This document shows, piece by piece, positions 28,950-38,029 of a stretch of 52,324 nt of DNA; the first letter of the stretch is position 1; each line of letters begins with the position of its first letter. The notes below the pieces were generated by a model. It was not told the origin of the DNA. It did no database searches and saw nothing but the letters and a program-made list of their open reading frames with translations. Position numbers and translations under genes: made by a program. The stretch lies in NCBI GenBank assembly GCA_014859265.1, contig JACUUN010000007.1, forward strand, positions 1-52,324. The letters run 5' to 3'. This stretch comes from Coriobacteriia bacterium. GTDB taxonomy: Bacteria; Actinomycetota; Coriobacteriia; Anaerosomatales; SLCP01.

Positions 28950-28989
28950 ACGCCACCGCTGCGTCCTTCGGAATCGGAGGAGGGGCACC

Positions 28990-30285
28990 ATGGTGACGAC
29001 AGTCAAGACCAGGGATGCCGTCGCTACCGAGACCCTCGCATGGCTCAAGGAGGCGTTCGGCACGTATCGCCCCCGGGAGTTCGGGGTCCGGCTCTGGGAC
29101 GGATCGGAATGGGAGCCGGAAAGCGGACAGGACGCTCGCTTCACGCTCGTGCTCAAACATCCCGGCGCCCTCAAGCGCATGTTCTGGCCGCCGAACCAGG
29201 TCACGCTCGGCGAGGCGTTCATCTACGACGACTTCGACATCGAAGGCGATCTGGAATCGGCCGCGTCCCTCGCGGACCACCTCGGCGTGCTCACCGGTGA
29301 TGTCAAGCGCTTGGTGAAGCTCGCCTGGCGGCTCGTCACAATGCCGTCGCCTGAGAGGGAGTGTGAAGGACGCGTGTGCGCCGAGCTGGACGGTCGGCCG
29401 CACTCCAAGGAGCGGGACCGCGCCGCCATCGCGTACCACTACGACGTTTCGAACGACTTCTTCCAAGTGTGGCTCGATCCCGACATGGTCTACTCGTGCG
29501 CATACTTCGAGCGGCCCGATGACGATCTCGGGACCGCCCAGCAGCGTAAACTCGACTACATCTGCCGCAAGCTGCGGCTACAGCCTGGCGAGCGGTTGCT
29601 CGACATCGGGTGCGGCTGGGGCGCGCTCGCGATCCATGCCGCACGTCACTACGGCGCCGAGGTCACCGGAATCACCCTCAGTGAGGCGCAGGTGCGACTC
29701 GCCGGCGAGCGGATCGCCGAGGCGGGGCTTGCCGATCGCTGCCGGGTGGAGTTGCTCGACTATCGGGACGTCGAGGAGTCGCGGCCGTTCGACAAGCTTG
29801 TCAGCGTCGGGATGTTCGAACACGTCGGCGCCGGACTCCTTCCGTCCTACTTCGAGAAGACGTTCCGGCTGCTCCGACCGGGTGGCATCTTCCTCAATCA
29901 CGGCATCTCAGCCGAGGCGAACACGGAGAAGCTCTCACGAGGCTCGAGTTTCTCGCAGAAGTACGTCTTCCCCGACGGGGAGCTCCTCCCTATCAGTACG
30001 ACACTGGCGATCGCCGAGAGGTCAGGCTTCGAGGTGCGCGACGTCGAGAACCTGCGCGAGCACTACGCGATGACCCTGCGCCACTGGGTCCGGCGGCTCG
30101 AAAAGGACGCCGAGGTGGCGCGAGCCGTGGTCGACGACGCGACCTACCGGGTGTGGCGGCTGTTCATGGCGTTCTCGGCATACGGCTTCTCGCGCAACAC
30201 GATCCAGGTCCACCAGTCACTTCTCTCCAAGCCGGATGCCGGGCGGAGCGAGCTGCCCCTCACGCGAGCCGACTGGTACGAGTAA
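28990..30285 (+). CDS. cfa: Cyclopropane-fatty-acyl-phospholipid synthase family methyltransferase
   Basis: AIAYHYDVSNDFFQVWLDPDMVYSCAYFERPDDDLGTAQQRKLDYICRKLRLQPGERLLDIGCGWGALAIHAA; RBS GGAGGAGGGG before ATG. Confidence 0.94.
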   Translation: MVTTVKTRDAVATETLAWLKEAFGTYRPREFGVRLWDGSEWEPESGQDARFTLVLKHPGALKRMFWPPNQVTLGEAFIYDDFDIEGDLESAASLADHLGVLTGDVKRLVKLAWRLVTMPSPERECEGRVCAELDGRPHSKERDRAAIAYHYDVSNDFFQVWLDPDMVYSCAYFERPDDDLGTAQQRKLDYICRKLRLQPGERLLDIGCGWGALAIHAARHYGAEVTGITLSEAQVRLAGERIAEAGLADRCRVELLDYRDVEESRPFDKLVSVGMFEHVGAGLLPSYFEKTFRLLRPGGIFLNHGISAEANTEKLSRGSSFSQKYVFPDGELLPISTTLAIAERSGFEVRDVENLREHYAMTLRHWVRRLEKDAEVARAVVDDATYRVWRLFMAFSAYGFSRNTIQVHQSLLSKPDAGRSELPLTRADWYE

Positions 30286-30304
30286 GGGCTCTCCAGGCGG
30301 CCCC

Positions 30305-30772
30305 TTACCCCTTCTGCCGGTCGCGCAGTGCCCGCTCGACGTCGCGCTTGTGGTCACGCTCGGCGATTGACGCGCGCTTGTCGTGCAGCTTCTTGCCGCG
30401 TGCCAGACCCAGCTCCACCTTCACGAGATTACTGGGGCTGAAGTAGAGCTTTAGGGGCACGAGCGTCGCACCCTTCTCTGCTGTCTTACCGGCGAGATAG
30501 CGGATCTCCTTCTTGTGGAGCAGCAGTTTGCGCGCACGGGTCGGGTCGACGTTGGCCCGGTTGCCATGGCTGTATGCGGCGATGTGCACGTTGTGCAACC
30601 ACACCTCGCCCTTGCGCACGGTCGCGAACGAGTCGCGCAAGCTCGCCTTGTTCTGGCGCAGCGACTTTACCTCCGTACCGGTGAGCTCGATCCCGGCTTC
30701 GAAGGTCTCATCGACGAAGTAGTCGTGGTACGCCTTCTTGTTCGTGGCGATGTGTCGCTCAGTGCCTGCCAT
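30305..30772 (-). CDS. smpB: SsrA-binding protein SmpB
   Basis: TNKKAYHDYFVDETFEAGIELTGTEVKSLRQNKASLRDSFATV...RKLLLHKKEI...GLARGKKLHDKRASIAERD. Confidence 0.97.
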   Translation of the reverse strand: MAGTERHIATNKKAYHDYFVDETFEAGIELTGTEVKSLRQNKASLRDSFATVRKGEVWLHNVHIAAYSHGNRANVDPTRARKLLLHKKEIRYLAGKTAEKGATLVPLKLYFSPSNLVKVELGLARGKKLHDKRASIAERDHKRDVERALRDRQKG

Positions 30773-30773
30773 G

Positions 30774-31850
30774 CTACGGAGTGTAGTCGGTATCGGGCTC
30801 CAGGCGTATCACGAACTCGGCGAGCAGCTCGATGGCGGCCTCTACGTCGACGAGCGCGAGAGTCTCGACCGGCGTGTGCATGTAACGCAGTGGCACGCTC
30901 ACGAGCGCGGCGGCCTTGCCGCCCCGCGCCAGCTGGATGGCGTTGGCGTCGGTGCCGGTCGCTCGCGGCTCACCGTCGAACTGGTGTGGTACGTCCGCGG
31001 CTTCGGCAGCCTCGACGAGCAGGCGGAACACGGTGGGATTGATGTTCGCACCCCTCGCCAGAATGGGGCCCTTGCCGCATTCGGCCTCACCGTGCTTGCG
31101 CTTGTCGATGTCCGGATAGTCGGTCGCGTGCCCTACCTCGACGGCCACACCGATGGTCGGGTCCACGCCGTACGAGCTCGTGATACCGCCGCGCAGGCCG
31201 ATCTCCTCCTGAACGGTCCCGGCCACTACGAGGTCAACCCTCGCACCGCCGCGCTCCTTGACGATGCGCAGCGCCTCGGCGCAGATGAAGGCGCCCATCT
31301 TGTCGTCGAAGGCACGCGAGACGACCATGCCCTCCCCGAACTCCTCGAAGCCGACGTCGAAGGTGATCGGATCGCCCACGCGTGCGACCTCCTTCACGCA
31401 CTCGGCGCTCATGCCGAGGTCGATGAAGAGCTTGTGCACCTTGGTGACGACCTTGCGCTCGTCTTCTTCCAGCAGGTGGATGGGCATCCTGCCGAGTATG
31501 CCGAGGAGCGGTCCCTCCTTCGTGTGTACGCGCACCCGCATGCCAGGCAGGACCGCCTCGTCGACGCCGCCGATAGGCTTGAACGCGATGAAGCCCTCGG
31601 GGGTGATATAGGTGACCATCATGCCGATCTCGTCTATGTGGCCCGTTAGCATGACGCTCACCCGACGGCCATCGCGTCCGGTATCAGAGCCGCGCAGCAG
31701 GGCGTGAATCGAACCCATCACGTTAGTGGCGATCTCGTCGGCGAGCGGTTCGAGATACTCGCGCATCACACGCGCGGCCGGCTGCTCGTAGCCGGAGGGC
31801 GATGGCGCCTCGACGAGTGACTTGAAGAAGGAGAGCGATTCCGAACGCAT
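30774..31850 (-). CDS. M42 family metallopeptidase
   Basis: LVEAPSPSGYEQPAARVMREYL, VMLTGHIDEIGMMVTYITPEGF, VAGTVQEEIGLRGG, SVPLRYMHTPVE. Confidence 0.92.
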   Translation of the reverse strand: MRSESLSFFKSLVEAPSPSGYEQPAARVMREYLEPLADEIATNVMGSIHALLRGSDTGRDGRRVSVMLTGHIDEIGMMVTYITPEGFIAFKPIGGVDEAVLPGMRVRVHTKEGPLLGILGRMPIHLLEEDERKVVTKVHKLFIDLGMSAECVKEVARVGDPITFDVGFEEFGEGMVVSRAFDDKMGAFICAEALRIVKERGGARVDLVVAGTVQEEIGLRGGITSSYGVDPTIGVAVEVGHATDYPDIDKRKHGEAECGKGPILARGANINPTVFRLLVEAAEAADVPHQFDGEPRATGTDANAIQLARGGKAAALVSVPLRYMHTPVETLALVDVEAAIELLAEFVIRLEPDTDYTP

Positions 31851-31965
31851 ACGGTGACCTCCACGGTATATGAACGGCGCAGAGCGCCAGTCTACTCTTC
31901 GGCCAGGAACACGCCAAGTTCTCCGGCGGACCGGATGTCATATGGCGAACTCTTCCACGGTCCCA

Positions 31966-33708
31966 TCATGAGATACCCGGTCCCGCTCGGCGCCATTGCC
32001 ACGCGGCACGTGCTTCATCGAGTGCGAGGATATCACTCGTTGACACGATCCCGACCACCCTGCGGTCTTCATCGCCCCCCACTACCGGAACATGACCGAT
32101 GTCGTGCTCGGTCATCAGCGCGACGATGTCGCCAACCAGCATGTCCCGTCGCGCCGTGATGACACTGTGTGTCATGGACTCGGCTACTGACGCGATCGCC
32201 CAGCGCTCGGCCGGAACGCCCGCCACATCGGCCAGTGAGACTATTCCGCAGAGCTGCCCCTGCTCGTCGAGTACCGGCATGCACCTGTGCCCTGTCGGGA
32301 CGACCCGCTGCTCCACGAAGTGCTGAACGGAATCGGTAGCGCGAGCCACGTCCACATCATGCGTCATGATGTCCGCGACGCGAAGTCCCATGAGCCTGTC
32401 GAGACGCGTCTCTCTGCGCCACCGCTGTTTGTGGGAAACAGACGTACGCCCCGCGACCGAGAACGCGACCGCTGAGGCGACGAGACCTGGGATGATGTAG
32501 CCCGCACCCCCTGTTGACTCGGCGACGAAGACGGCAGCCGCAAGCGGTGTGTTGTAGCCGGCTGCCAGGAACGCCGCCATCCCTACCACTGGGAAGAGCC
32601 CGCCCGCCACCGCCGGAGTGAGTGCGCGCACGAGTGCACCGACCGTCGCGCCCAACATGATCATCGGAATGAATATCCCGCCCGCAGCGCCGCTGGCGAG
32701 AGTCGCGACGATGGCTCCGGTCTTCAATGCGAGGATAGCGAGAAGGGCGAATGTGTCGTATTCGCCGGCGATGATGCCGGAGACAGCCTCGTACCCGGTA
32801 CCCAGCACGACGGGCTCGCCGATGATGAGCAGGGCCGCAAGCCCCAGCAGCCCGGTCACGAGCCCTCCGGTCATCGTCTTTACCCACAAAGGCCACGGGC
32901 TGGCCTCGGCATACCGGCGTATCGCATGGAAGGAGCCGATGAACGCCCGCGACACGAGTCCGACAGCGACGCCCAGGATAGCGGCATAGAAGAGATCGAG
33001 CATCCCGAGCGTATATCTCCCGCTTACCCGGAAGAGCGGCTCGACGCCGAGGAACTGGACGAGGACCAGGTAGGAGCTCACCGCCGCAACGAGTGACGGG
33101 ATGAGCGCCTCCCGGGTGAGGTCATCACGGTACGGCACTTCAAGGGCAAACACGATCCCGGTGAGCGGGGCCTTGAAGATGGCACTCACACCCGCGGCGG
33201 CACCGGCGACCATGAGCGCACGGACGTCCTCGTCGGAGAAGCCGAGCCGTCGCATCTTCCGAAGCATGAACGCACCGATGACTCCACCGGCGTAGATGCT
33301 CGGCCCTTCAAGTCCCGCACTGCCACCAAAACCCAGCGTAGCCATGGCCGCCAGCATCTTCCCCGGGAACGACCTGAACCGGAACACCCCTCCACGTTCG
33401 TGGAATGTCTCGATGACCTCCTCGGTCCCGTGAATCTCCGGATTCACGGTGAGATACTGCAGGCACAGTCCCGAGAGAAGCAGCCCCACGGTCGGCACGA
33501 GCACCACCGTCACAGGTCCCAGGTCGGCCCCGGTGAGACCCCAGAGCTCCGTGACCGAGACTTCCAGGATGGTCACCGCCAGACCTGTGAGCACGCCGAC
33601 GAGGGCCGAGACGAGAAACCATCGCTTAAGCCGGGACCAGAATGCCTCGGAACCGCGTCGTGTCAGAGTGCGATACTCGGCCAGACGTGCTTGAGTCGTG
33701 AGATTCAA
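31966..33708 (-). CDS. ClC-family chloride channel/transporter with C-terminal CBS pair
   Basis: ATLGFGGSAGLEGPSIYAGGVIGAF, ASGAAGGIFIPMIMLGATVGAL; CBS (VADIMTHDVDVARATDSVQHFVEQ..., SMTHSVITARRDMLVGDIVALMTEHDIGHVPVV). Confidence 0.9.
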   Translation of the reverse strand: MNLTTQARLAEYRTLTRRGSEAFWSRLKRWFLVSALVGVLTGLAVTILEVSVTELWGLTGADLGPVTVVLVPTVGLLLSGLCLQYLTVNPEIHGTEEVIETFHERGGVFRFRSFPGKMLAAMATLGFGGSAGLEGPSIYAGGVIGAFMLRKMRRLGFSDEDVRALMVAGAAAGVSAIFKAPLTGIVFALEVPYRDDLTREALIPSLVAAVSSYLVLVQFLGVEPLFRVSGRYTLGMLDLFYAAILGVAVGLVSRAFIGSFHAIRRYAEASPWPLWVKTMTGGLVTGLLGLAALLIIGEPVVLGTGYEAVSGIIAGEYDTFALLAILALKTGAIVATLASGAAGGIFIPMIMLGATVGALVRALTPAVAGGLFPVVGMAAFLAAGYNTPLAAAVFVAESTGGAGYIIPGLVASAVAFSVAGRTSVSHKQRWRRETRLDRLMGLRVADIMTHDVDVARATDSVQHFVEQRVVPTGHRCMPVLDEQGQLCGIVSLADVAGVPAERWAIASVAESMTHSVITARRDMLVGDIVALMTEHDIGHVPVVGGDEDRRVVGIVSTSDILALDEARAAWQWRRAGPGIS

Positions 33709-33884
33709 TGTGACCCCGTGTTTCCGTCGACAGCCTCGCCCCTCTTACGACGATACCACCACTGAAGCCCGGGGCTCAGGCAGTCGCCCGATCGCGCCCC
33801 GTGGGCCTCCCGATCGTCAGAGGGTCTTCACGGGTATCTACCTGACGTGCCGGTGGACGACCCGGATCGACGGAGGGCGACAGC

Positions 33885-34649
33885 ATGCCCGAGACCACAG
33901 CCGTACCTCTACTCGAGGTCACCGGCCTCCACGTCAGTATCAGCGGACGCGAGGTGCTGCGTGGTATCGACCTTACGATCCACGCCGGCGAGACTCACGT
34001 CTTGCTGGGACCAAACGGCAGTGGCAAGACAACCCTGCTCAGCACGCTCGTCGGACTGCCGGGCTACGACGTGACCTCAGGCAGCGTGACCTTCAAGGAC
34101 GCCGACCTGCTCGCGATGAGTGTCGACAAGCGCGCCCGGGCCGGGATCGGGCTCGCCTTCCAGCGCCCGCCCGCCGTGCGCGGCGTGCGGCTGCGCCAGG
34201 TCATGGAGGTGGCCGCGGGCGGCTCCATCGATGCCACCCGAGTCGATACTATCGCCGAGGAGTTGGACGTGGCCGCGATGCTCGAGCGCGACGTGAACCT
34301 CGGCTTCTCGGGCGGCGAGGCGAAGCGTTCCGAGATGGCGCAGCTACTCGCCCAAGAGCCCGAGCTCGCACTGATCGATGAGCCGGAGTCCGGCGTCGAC
34401 CTCGACAACATCGCCGTGGTCGGCGGAGCGATCGCGCACCTGCTCAAGGGCGACCTGGCGAGCGAGCGCCCGCGTGCCGGTCTCATCGTCACCCACACCG
34501 GCCACATCCTGCAGTTCGTGAACGCCGACGTGGGGCACGTGCTCTTCGACGGGCGCCTCGCGTGCGAGGGCAATCCTCTCGATCTGATCGACGACATCGT
34601 GAGCCACGGCTACGAGAAGTGTGTGGAGTGTGCGCTATGCCGACCGTAG
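33885..34649 (+). CDS. sufC: Fe-S cluster assembly ATPase SufC
   Basis: LLGPNGSGKTTLLSTLVGLPGYDVTSGSVTFKDADLLAMSVDKRARAGIGLAFQRPP, LGFSGGEAKRSEMAQLLAQEPELALIDEPESGVDLD. Confidence 0.95.
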   Translation: MPETTAVPLLEVTGLHVSISGREVLRGIDLTIHAGETHVLLGPNGSGKTTLLSTLVGLPGYDVTSGSVTFKDADLLAMSVDKRARAGIGLAFQRPPAVRGVRLRQVMEVAAGGSIDATRVDTIAEELDVAAMLERDVNLGFSGGEAKRSEMAQLLAQEPELALIDEPESGVDLDNIAVVGGAIAHLLKGDLASERPRAGLIVTHTGHILQFVNADVGHVLFDGRLACEGNPLDLIDDIVSHGYEKCVECALCRP

Positions 34650-35917
34650 ACGAGATCTTGCTCACCGATGCCCAGCGTGCCCGGCTGGCTGAGATCCGCG
34701 TGGCTGCGGAGTCCGCCGCCACGAAACCGGCGGCCTACGGGTCCGACATGGACCTCGACGCGCTTGGCACAGCCGCCGCCCGCAATCGGGTCGCAAGCCT
34801 CGCCTCGCTCGAGAAGCAGATACGCGAGATCGCCGCAGAAGTGGGCATGGACACCTCGGAGGAGGGCCGCTCGGGCTCCTACTTCCAGCTCGACCGCACG
34901 CCCATCTACGAGAAGGTCGCCGCCGCGTTCGACGAGGCCATCGAGATCATGAGCACCGAGGAGGCACTCGTCCGCTACCCCGAGGAGATGCTCGACCGCT
35001 GGTGGTGGCGCGCCGTGGCGCCGGAACAGGACAAGTACACCGCGCTCGTCGCCCTCAAGCAGACCGAGGGCTACTTCATCCGCGTGAAGACCGGCCACAC
35101 GGTCGAGAAGCCCATCCAGGCGTGCCTCTTCGTCTCCGAGAGCGACGTGAGCCAGAACGTGCACAACGTCATCGTCGTCGAGGACGGGGCCGAGGCGAAC
35201 ATCATCACCGGCTGCACGATTCACCCGGAGGTCAGGGGCGGGCTGCACGCCGGTATCAGCGAGTTCTACATCGGCAAGGGCGCGAAGCTCACCTTCACGA
35301 TGATCCACAACTGGGCCGAGGAGTTCCACGTCCGCCCGCGCACCGTGATCGACATCGACGATGATGGCACGTACGTCAACAACTACATCATGCTGCGGCC
35401 CGTGCGCTCCATCCAGGCCTTCCCCATCGCGCGGTGCCGCGGCGAACGATCGCGCGCGGTCTTCAACTCCATCGTCTACGGTCTCGCAGATTCCTGCATC
35501 GACCTCGGCAGTGAAACCGTGCTCGAAGGCGCAGGCTCGCGCTCGGAGGCGGTGGCGCGCACGGTGTCCCGGGACCGCTCGGTCGTCTACTCCCGTGGCA
35601 GGCTCATCGGGCGGACCGACAGCTGCAAAGCACATCTCGATTGCCGCGGCATCGTGCTCTCCGATCAGTCGGTGCAGTGGGCGATCCCCGACCTCGCGAG
35701 CGAGGGAGCTCCCGGCGCCGAACTCTCGCACGAGGCGGCCATCTCACCCATCGCCGAAGAGGAGGTCTACTACCTCATGAGCCGGGGCGTGCCGCGCGAC
35801 GAAGCCGTGAGCATGATCACCCGCGGCTTCCTCGACCTCGAGATCCCGGGGCTACCGCCTGCGCTGCGTCGCCAGATCGACGAGGCAATCGCCGCCACCG
35901 CCGCAGAGGGCATGTGA
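34637..35917 (+). CDS. sufB: SufB/SufD-family Fe-S scaffold protein
   Basis: GCTIHPEVRGGLHAGISEFYIGKGAKLTFTMIHNW...DSCKAHLDCRGIVLSDQSVQWAIPDLASEGAPGAELSHEAAISPIAEEEVYYLMSRGVPRDEAVSMITRGFLDLEI; overlaps sufC. Confidence 0.92.
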   Translation: MPTVDEILLTDAQRARLAEIRVAAESAATKPAAYGSDMDLDALGTAAARNRVASLASLEKQIREIAAEVGMDTSEEGRSGSYFQLDRTPIYEKVAAAFDEAIEIMSTEEALVRYPEEMLDRWWWRAVAPEQDKYTALVALKQTEGYFIRVKTGHTVEKPIQACLFVSESDVSQNVHNVIVVEDGAEANIITGCTIHPEVRGGLHAGISEFYIGKGAKLTFTMIHNWAEEFHVRPRTVIDIDDDGTYVNNYIMLRPVRSIQAFPIARCRGERSRAVFNSIVYGLADSCIDLGSETVLEGAGSRSEAVARTVSRDRSVVYSRGRLIGRTDSCKAHLDCRGIVLSDQSVQWAIPDLASEGAPGAELSHEAAISPIAEEEVYYLMSRGVPRDEAVSMITRGFLDLEIPGLPPALRRQIDEAIAATAAEGM

Positions 35918-36938
35918 GTACATCAAAGCCGGCTGCAGACCGGCCTCACGGATAGCTGTCACGCCACTCCTCATGACGAGTCTGCGCGCTCCGGTGTCGT
36001 AGAGCACCCGAGCCTTCAGCATCTTGCCGACCACGTCAGCTACGATCGGTGCCATTCCTATCCGGTACCGGCCGGCAGCTCCACCCACTCCGCCTGCGAG
36101 CGCCCCAGCCAAGATGCGAGCACTCCGAAGCGCATAGCTGATGCCCTCGGCGGAACTCGCGCTGATGAGGCCCGCCGCCTCGCCAATCAGGGCAAGGGAG
36201 TCGCTTCCGAGGGTGATGTGGCCCGGGAGAGACGGCCTTCTCAAGGGTGCGGATTCCCGGTGCAGCGGCGACCCGATGGAACACCCTCGCTCACGGAGCC
36301 GGTCCACGAACTCATCGAATCTCCGCCCTGCCCCTAGCCCTCGCCTGACTGCCATTCCGACGTATGTCGTGGCCCCCTTCGGGATACTCCAACCATAGAA
36401 GTCGGTGAGTGCCTCGTCGAAGAACGCGCCGTAGTATGGGTCGGCCGAAGCGCCGTCGAATGAGCCCTGAAGGGCGATGTAGCCCGGACGCTCGCGGCTG
36501 CACCCGAGCGTGGACGCTACGACCGACTCCGCTCCGTCGGCTCCTACCACCAGTCGGGCACACACGCTCGCGTTCTCTCCATTCGGACCACGGAGTCGTA
36601 CCAGCGGCTGCTCGTGGGTCACATCGACCGCGTGTGCCGAGAAACCGACGAGCGTGTCGACCCTGTCGGGCACCAGCGACAGGAGCCAGCGATCGAATGC
36701 CTGCCGCTCGACGTTGAGGTAGAAGCGCTGGTAGTGGCGCTCGATCTCCGCACACATGTCCATCGCCTTCACCGCGAAAAGCTGGGGGCCTGCCATCACA
36801 CGCGCCGGTACGCCCAGACCCTGCAAAGCCAGCTCTCGCTGGGCGGCGGTCGACGAGCAGCACGCGGAGATGCGGAGGCATCAACCGCGCAAGGGTGGAT
36901 CCGGCGGGACCTGCACCAACGATGCATACGTCGTACAC
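35852..36938 (-). pseudogene. FAD-dependent oxidoreductase (geranylgeranyl reductase-like), apparently disrupted by frameshift/deletion near 36840
   Basis: N-terminal frame from 36938 (MYDVCIVGAGPAGSTLARLMPPHLRVLLVDRRP) and C-terminal frame (..QRELALQGLGVPARVMAGPQLFAVKAMDM...LVVGADGAESVVASTLG...FYGWSIPKGATTYVGMAVRR...LIGEAAGLISASSAEGISYALRS) are in different frames, and the segment expected between them is missing. Confidence 0.72.
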
Positions 36939-37068
36939 GGTAACCTCCCCTTATGAGATGGCAAGACCAGTCTATGGCGTCGCGCCACTCGAACGGTCGT
37001 CCGTCACCATGCCGTACGCGAGCGTTAACGGCCTGTTGCCGAGGAGTGCCCCGAGTGGGCGGATAGGC

Positions 37069-38028
37069 CTACCGTACCTCGTCGAGGGTAGCGAAGCGGT
37101 ATCCTTGCCTGCGCAGCTCGTCGATTGCCCGTGGGAGCGCGTTCGTGTTGCTCTTCGAGACCGAGTGCAGCAGCATGATTGCACCCGGATGCGCGCCGTC
37201 GATGATGCGCTGGTAGGTGACGTCGACCGGAGGCTGGTCGTCGAGGAGCCAGTCGCGGTGCGCGAAGCTCCACATCACGCTCGTGTAGCCGAGCGTGCGT
37301 GTCATGCAGAGCGTGCGCTCGCTGTACTCGCCGCGCGGAGGTCGCTCGAACCGCGCGAGTGTGCGGCCGGTTACCTCATGGTACGCGCGCTCGACCGCCC
37401 GGTACTCCTCGGCATAGACTGCCGCGTCGCCGGCGAGTGTCGGTAGCGAGGGATGCGTCTGCGTATGGTTGCCACAGAGATGCCCATCAGCGGCCATGCG
37501 ACGCGCGAGTCCCGGCTCGTCACGGAGGTAGGAGCCCGTGAGGAAGAACGTCGCGCGCACGTCCTTGTCTCGCAGGGTGTCGAGGATGCGCGCGGTGAAT
37601 CCGGCTTCGTATCCCTGGTCGAAGGTGAGGTAGATGACGCGCTCGCTGGTCGGGACGCGCCAGAGCGCCCCGTGTCGCTGTACGATGGCGGCGACGTCCG
37701 ATGGGATCGTCGGCACACTCCCGGCGCCGGTGGGCTGGAAGTACCAGCCGCGGGTCGTGTTGTCGAGGGTCGCGCACGCCGCGAGGTCACCCGGCTCCGG
37801 CGCTTCAGGCCCGGTAGGCGGCACGTCGGCCGGCTCGCGTGGTGGCATCGGCTCGTCGGGTAGCGGTGTCGGCGTGGTCGGATCGTGCGGTCGCTCCCGG
37901 TCGGCCGGAGGCCACGGAGATGGCGAGAAGCGGTCGGCCAACCTCACGCAGCCAGCCGCTGCGGTCGCCAACACGGCCGCGAGCACGGCCAGCGCCGTCA
38001 CGTATGCGAACCGCCGCACAGCGCTCAC
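37069..38028 (-). CDS. Polysaccharide deacetylase (PdaA-like), lipoprotein/secreted
   Basis: VIYLTFDQGYEAGFTARILDTLRDKDVRATFFLTGSYLRDEPGLARRMAADGHLCGNHTQTHPSLP; N-terminal LAAVLATAAAGC lipobox-like. Confidence 0.93.
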   Translation of the reverse strand: MSAVRRFAYVTALAVLAAVLATAAAGCVRLADRFSPSPWPPADRERPHDPTTPTPLPDEPMPPREPADVPPTGPEAPEPGDLAACATLDNTTRGWYFQPTGAGSVPTIPSDVAAIVQRHGALWRVPTSERVIYLTFDQGYEAGFTARILDTLRDKDVRATFFLTGSYLRDEPGLARRMAADGHLCGNHTQTHPSLPTLAGDAAVYAEEYRAVERAYHEVTGRTLARFERPPRGEYSERTLCMTRTLGYTSVMWSFAHRDWLLDDQPPVDVTYQRIIDGAHPGAIMLLHSVSKSNTNALPRAIDELRRQGYRFATLDEVR

Positions 38029-38029
38029 C

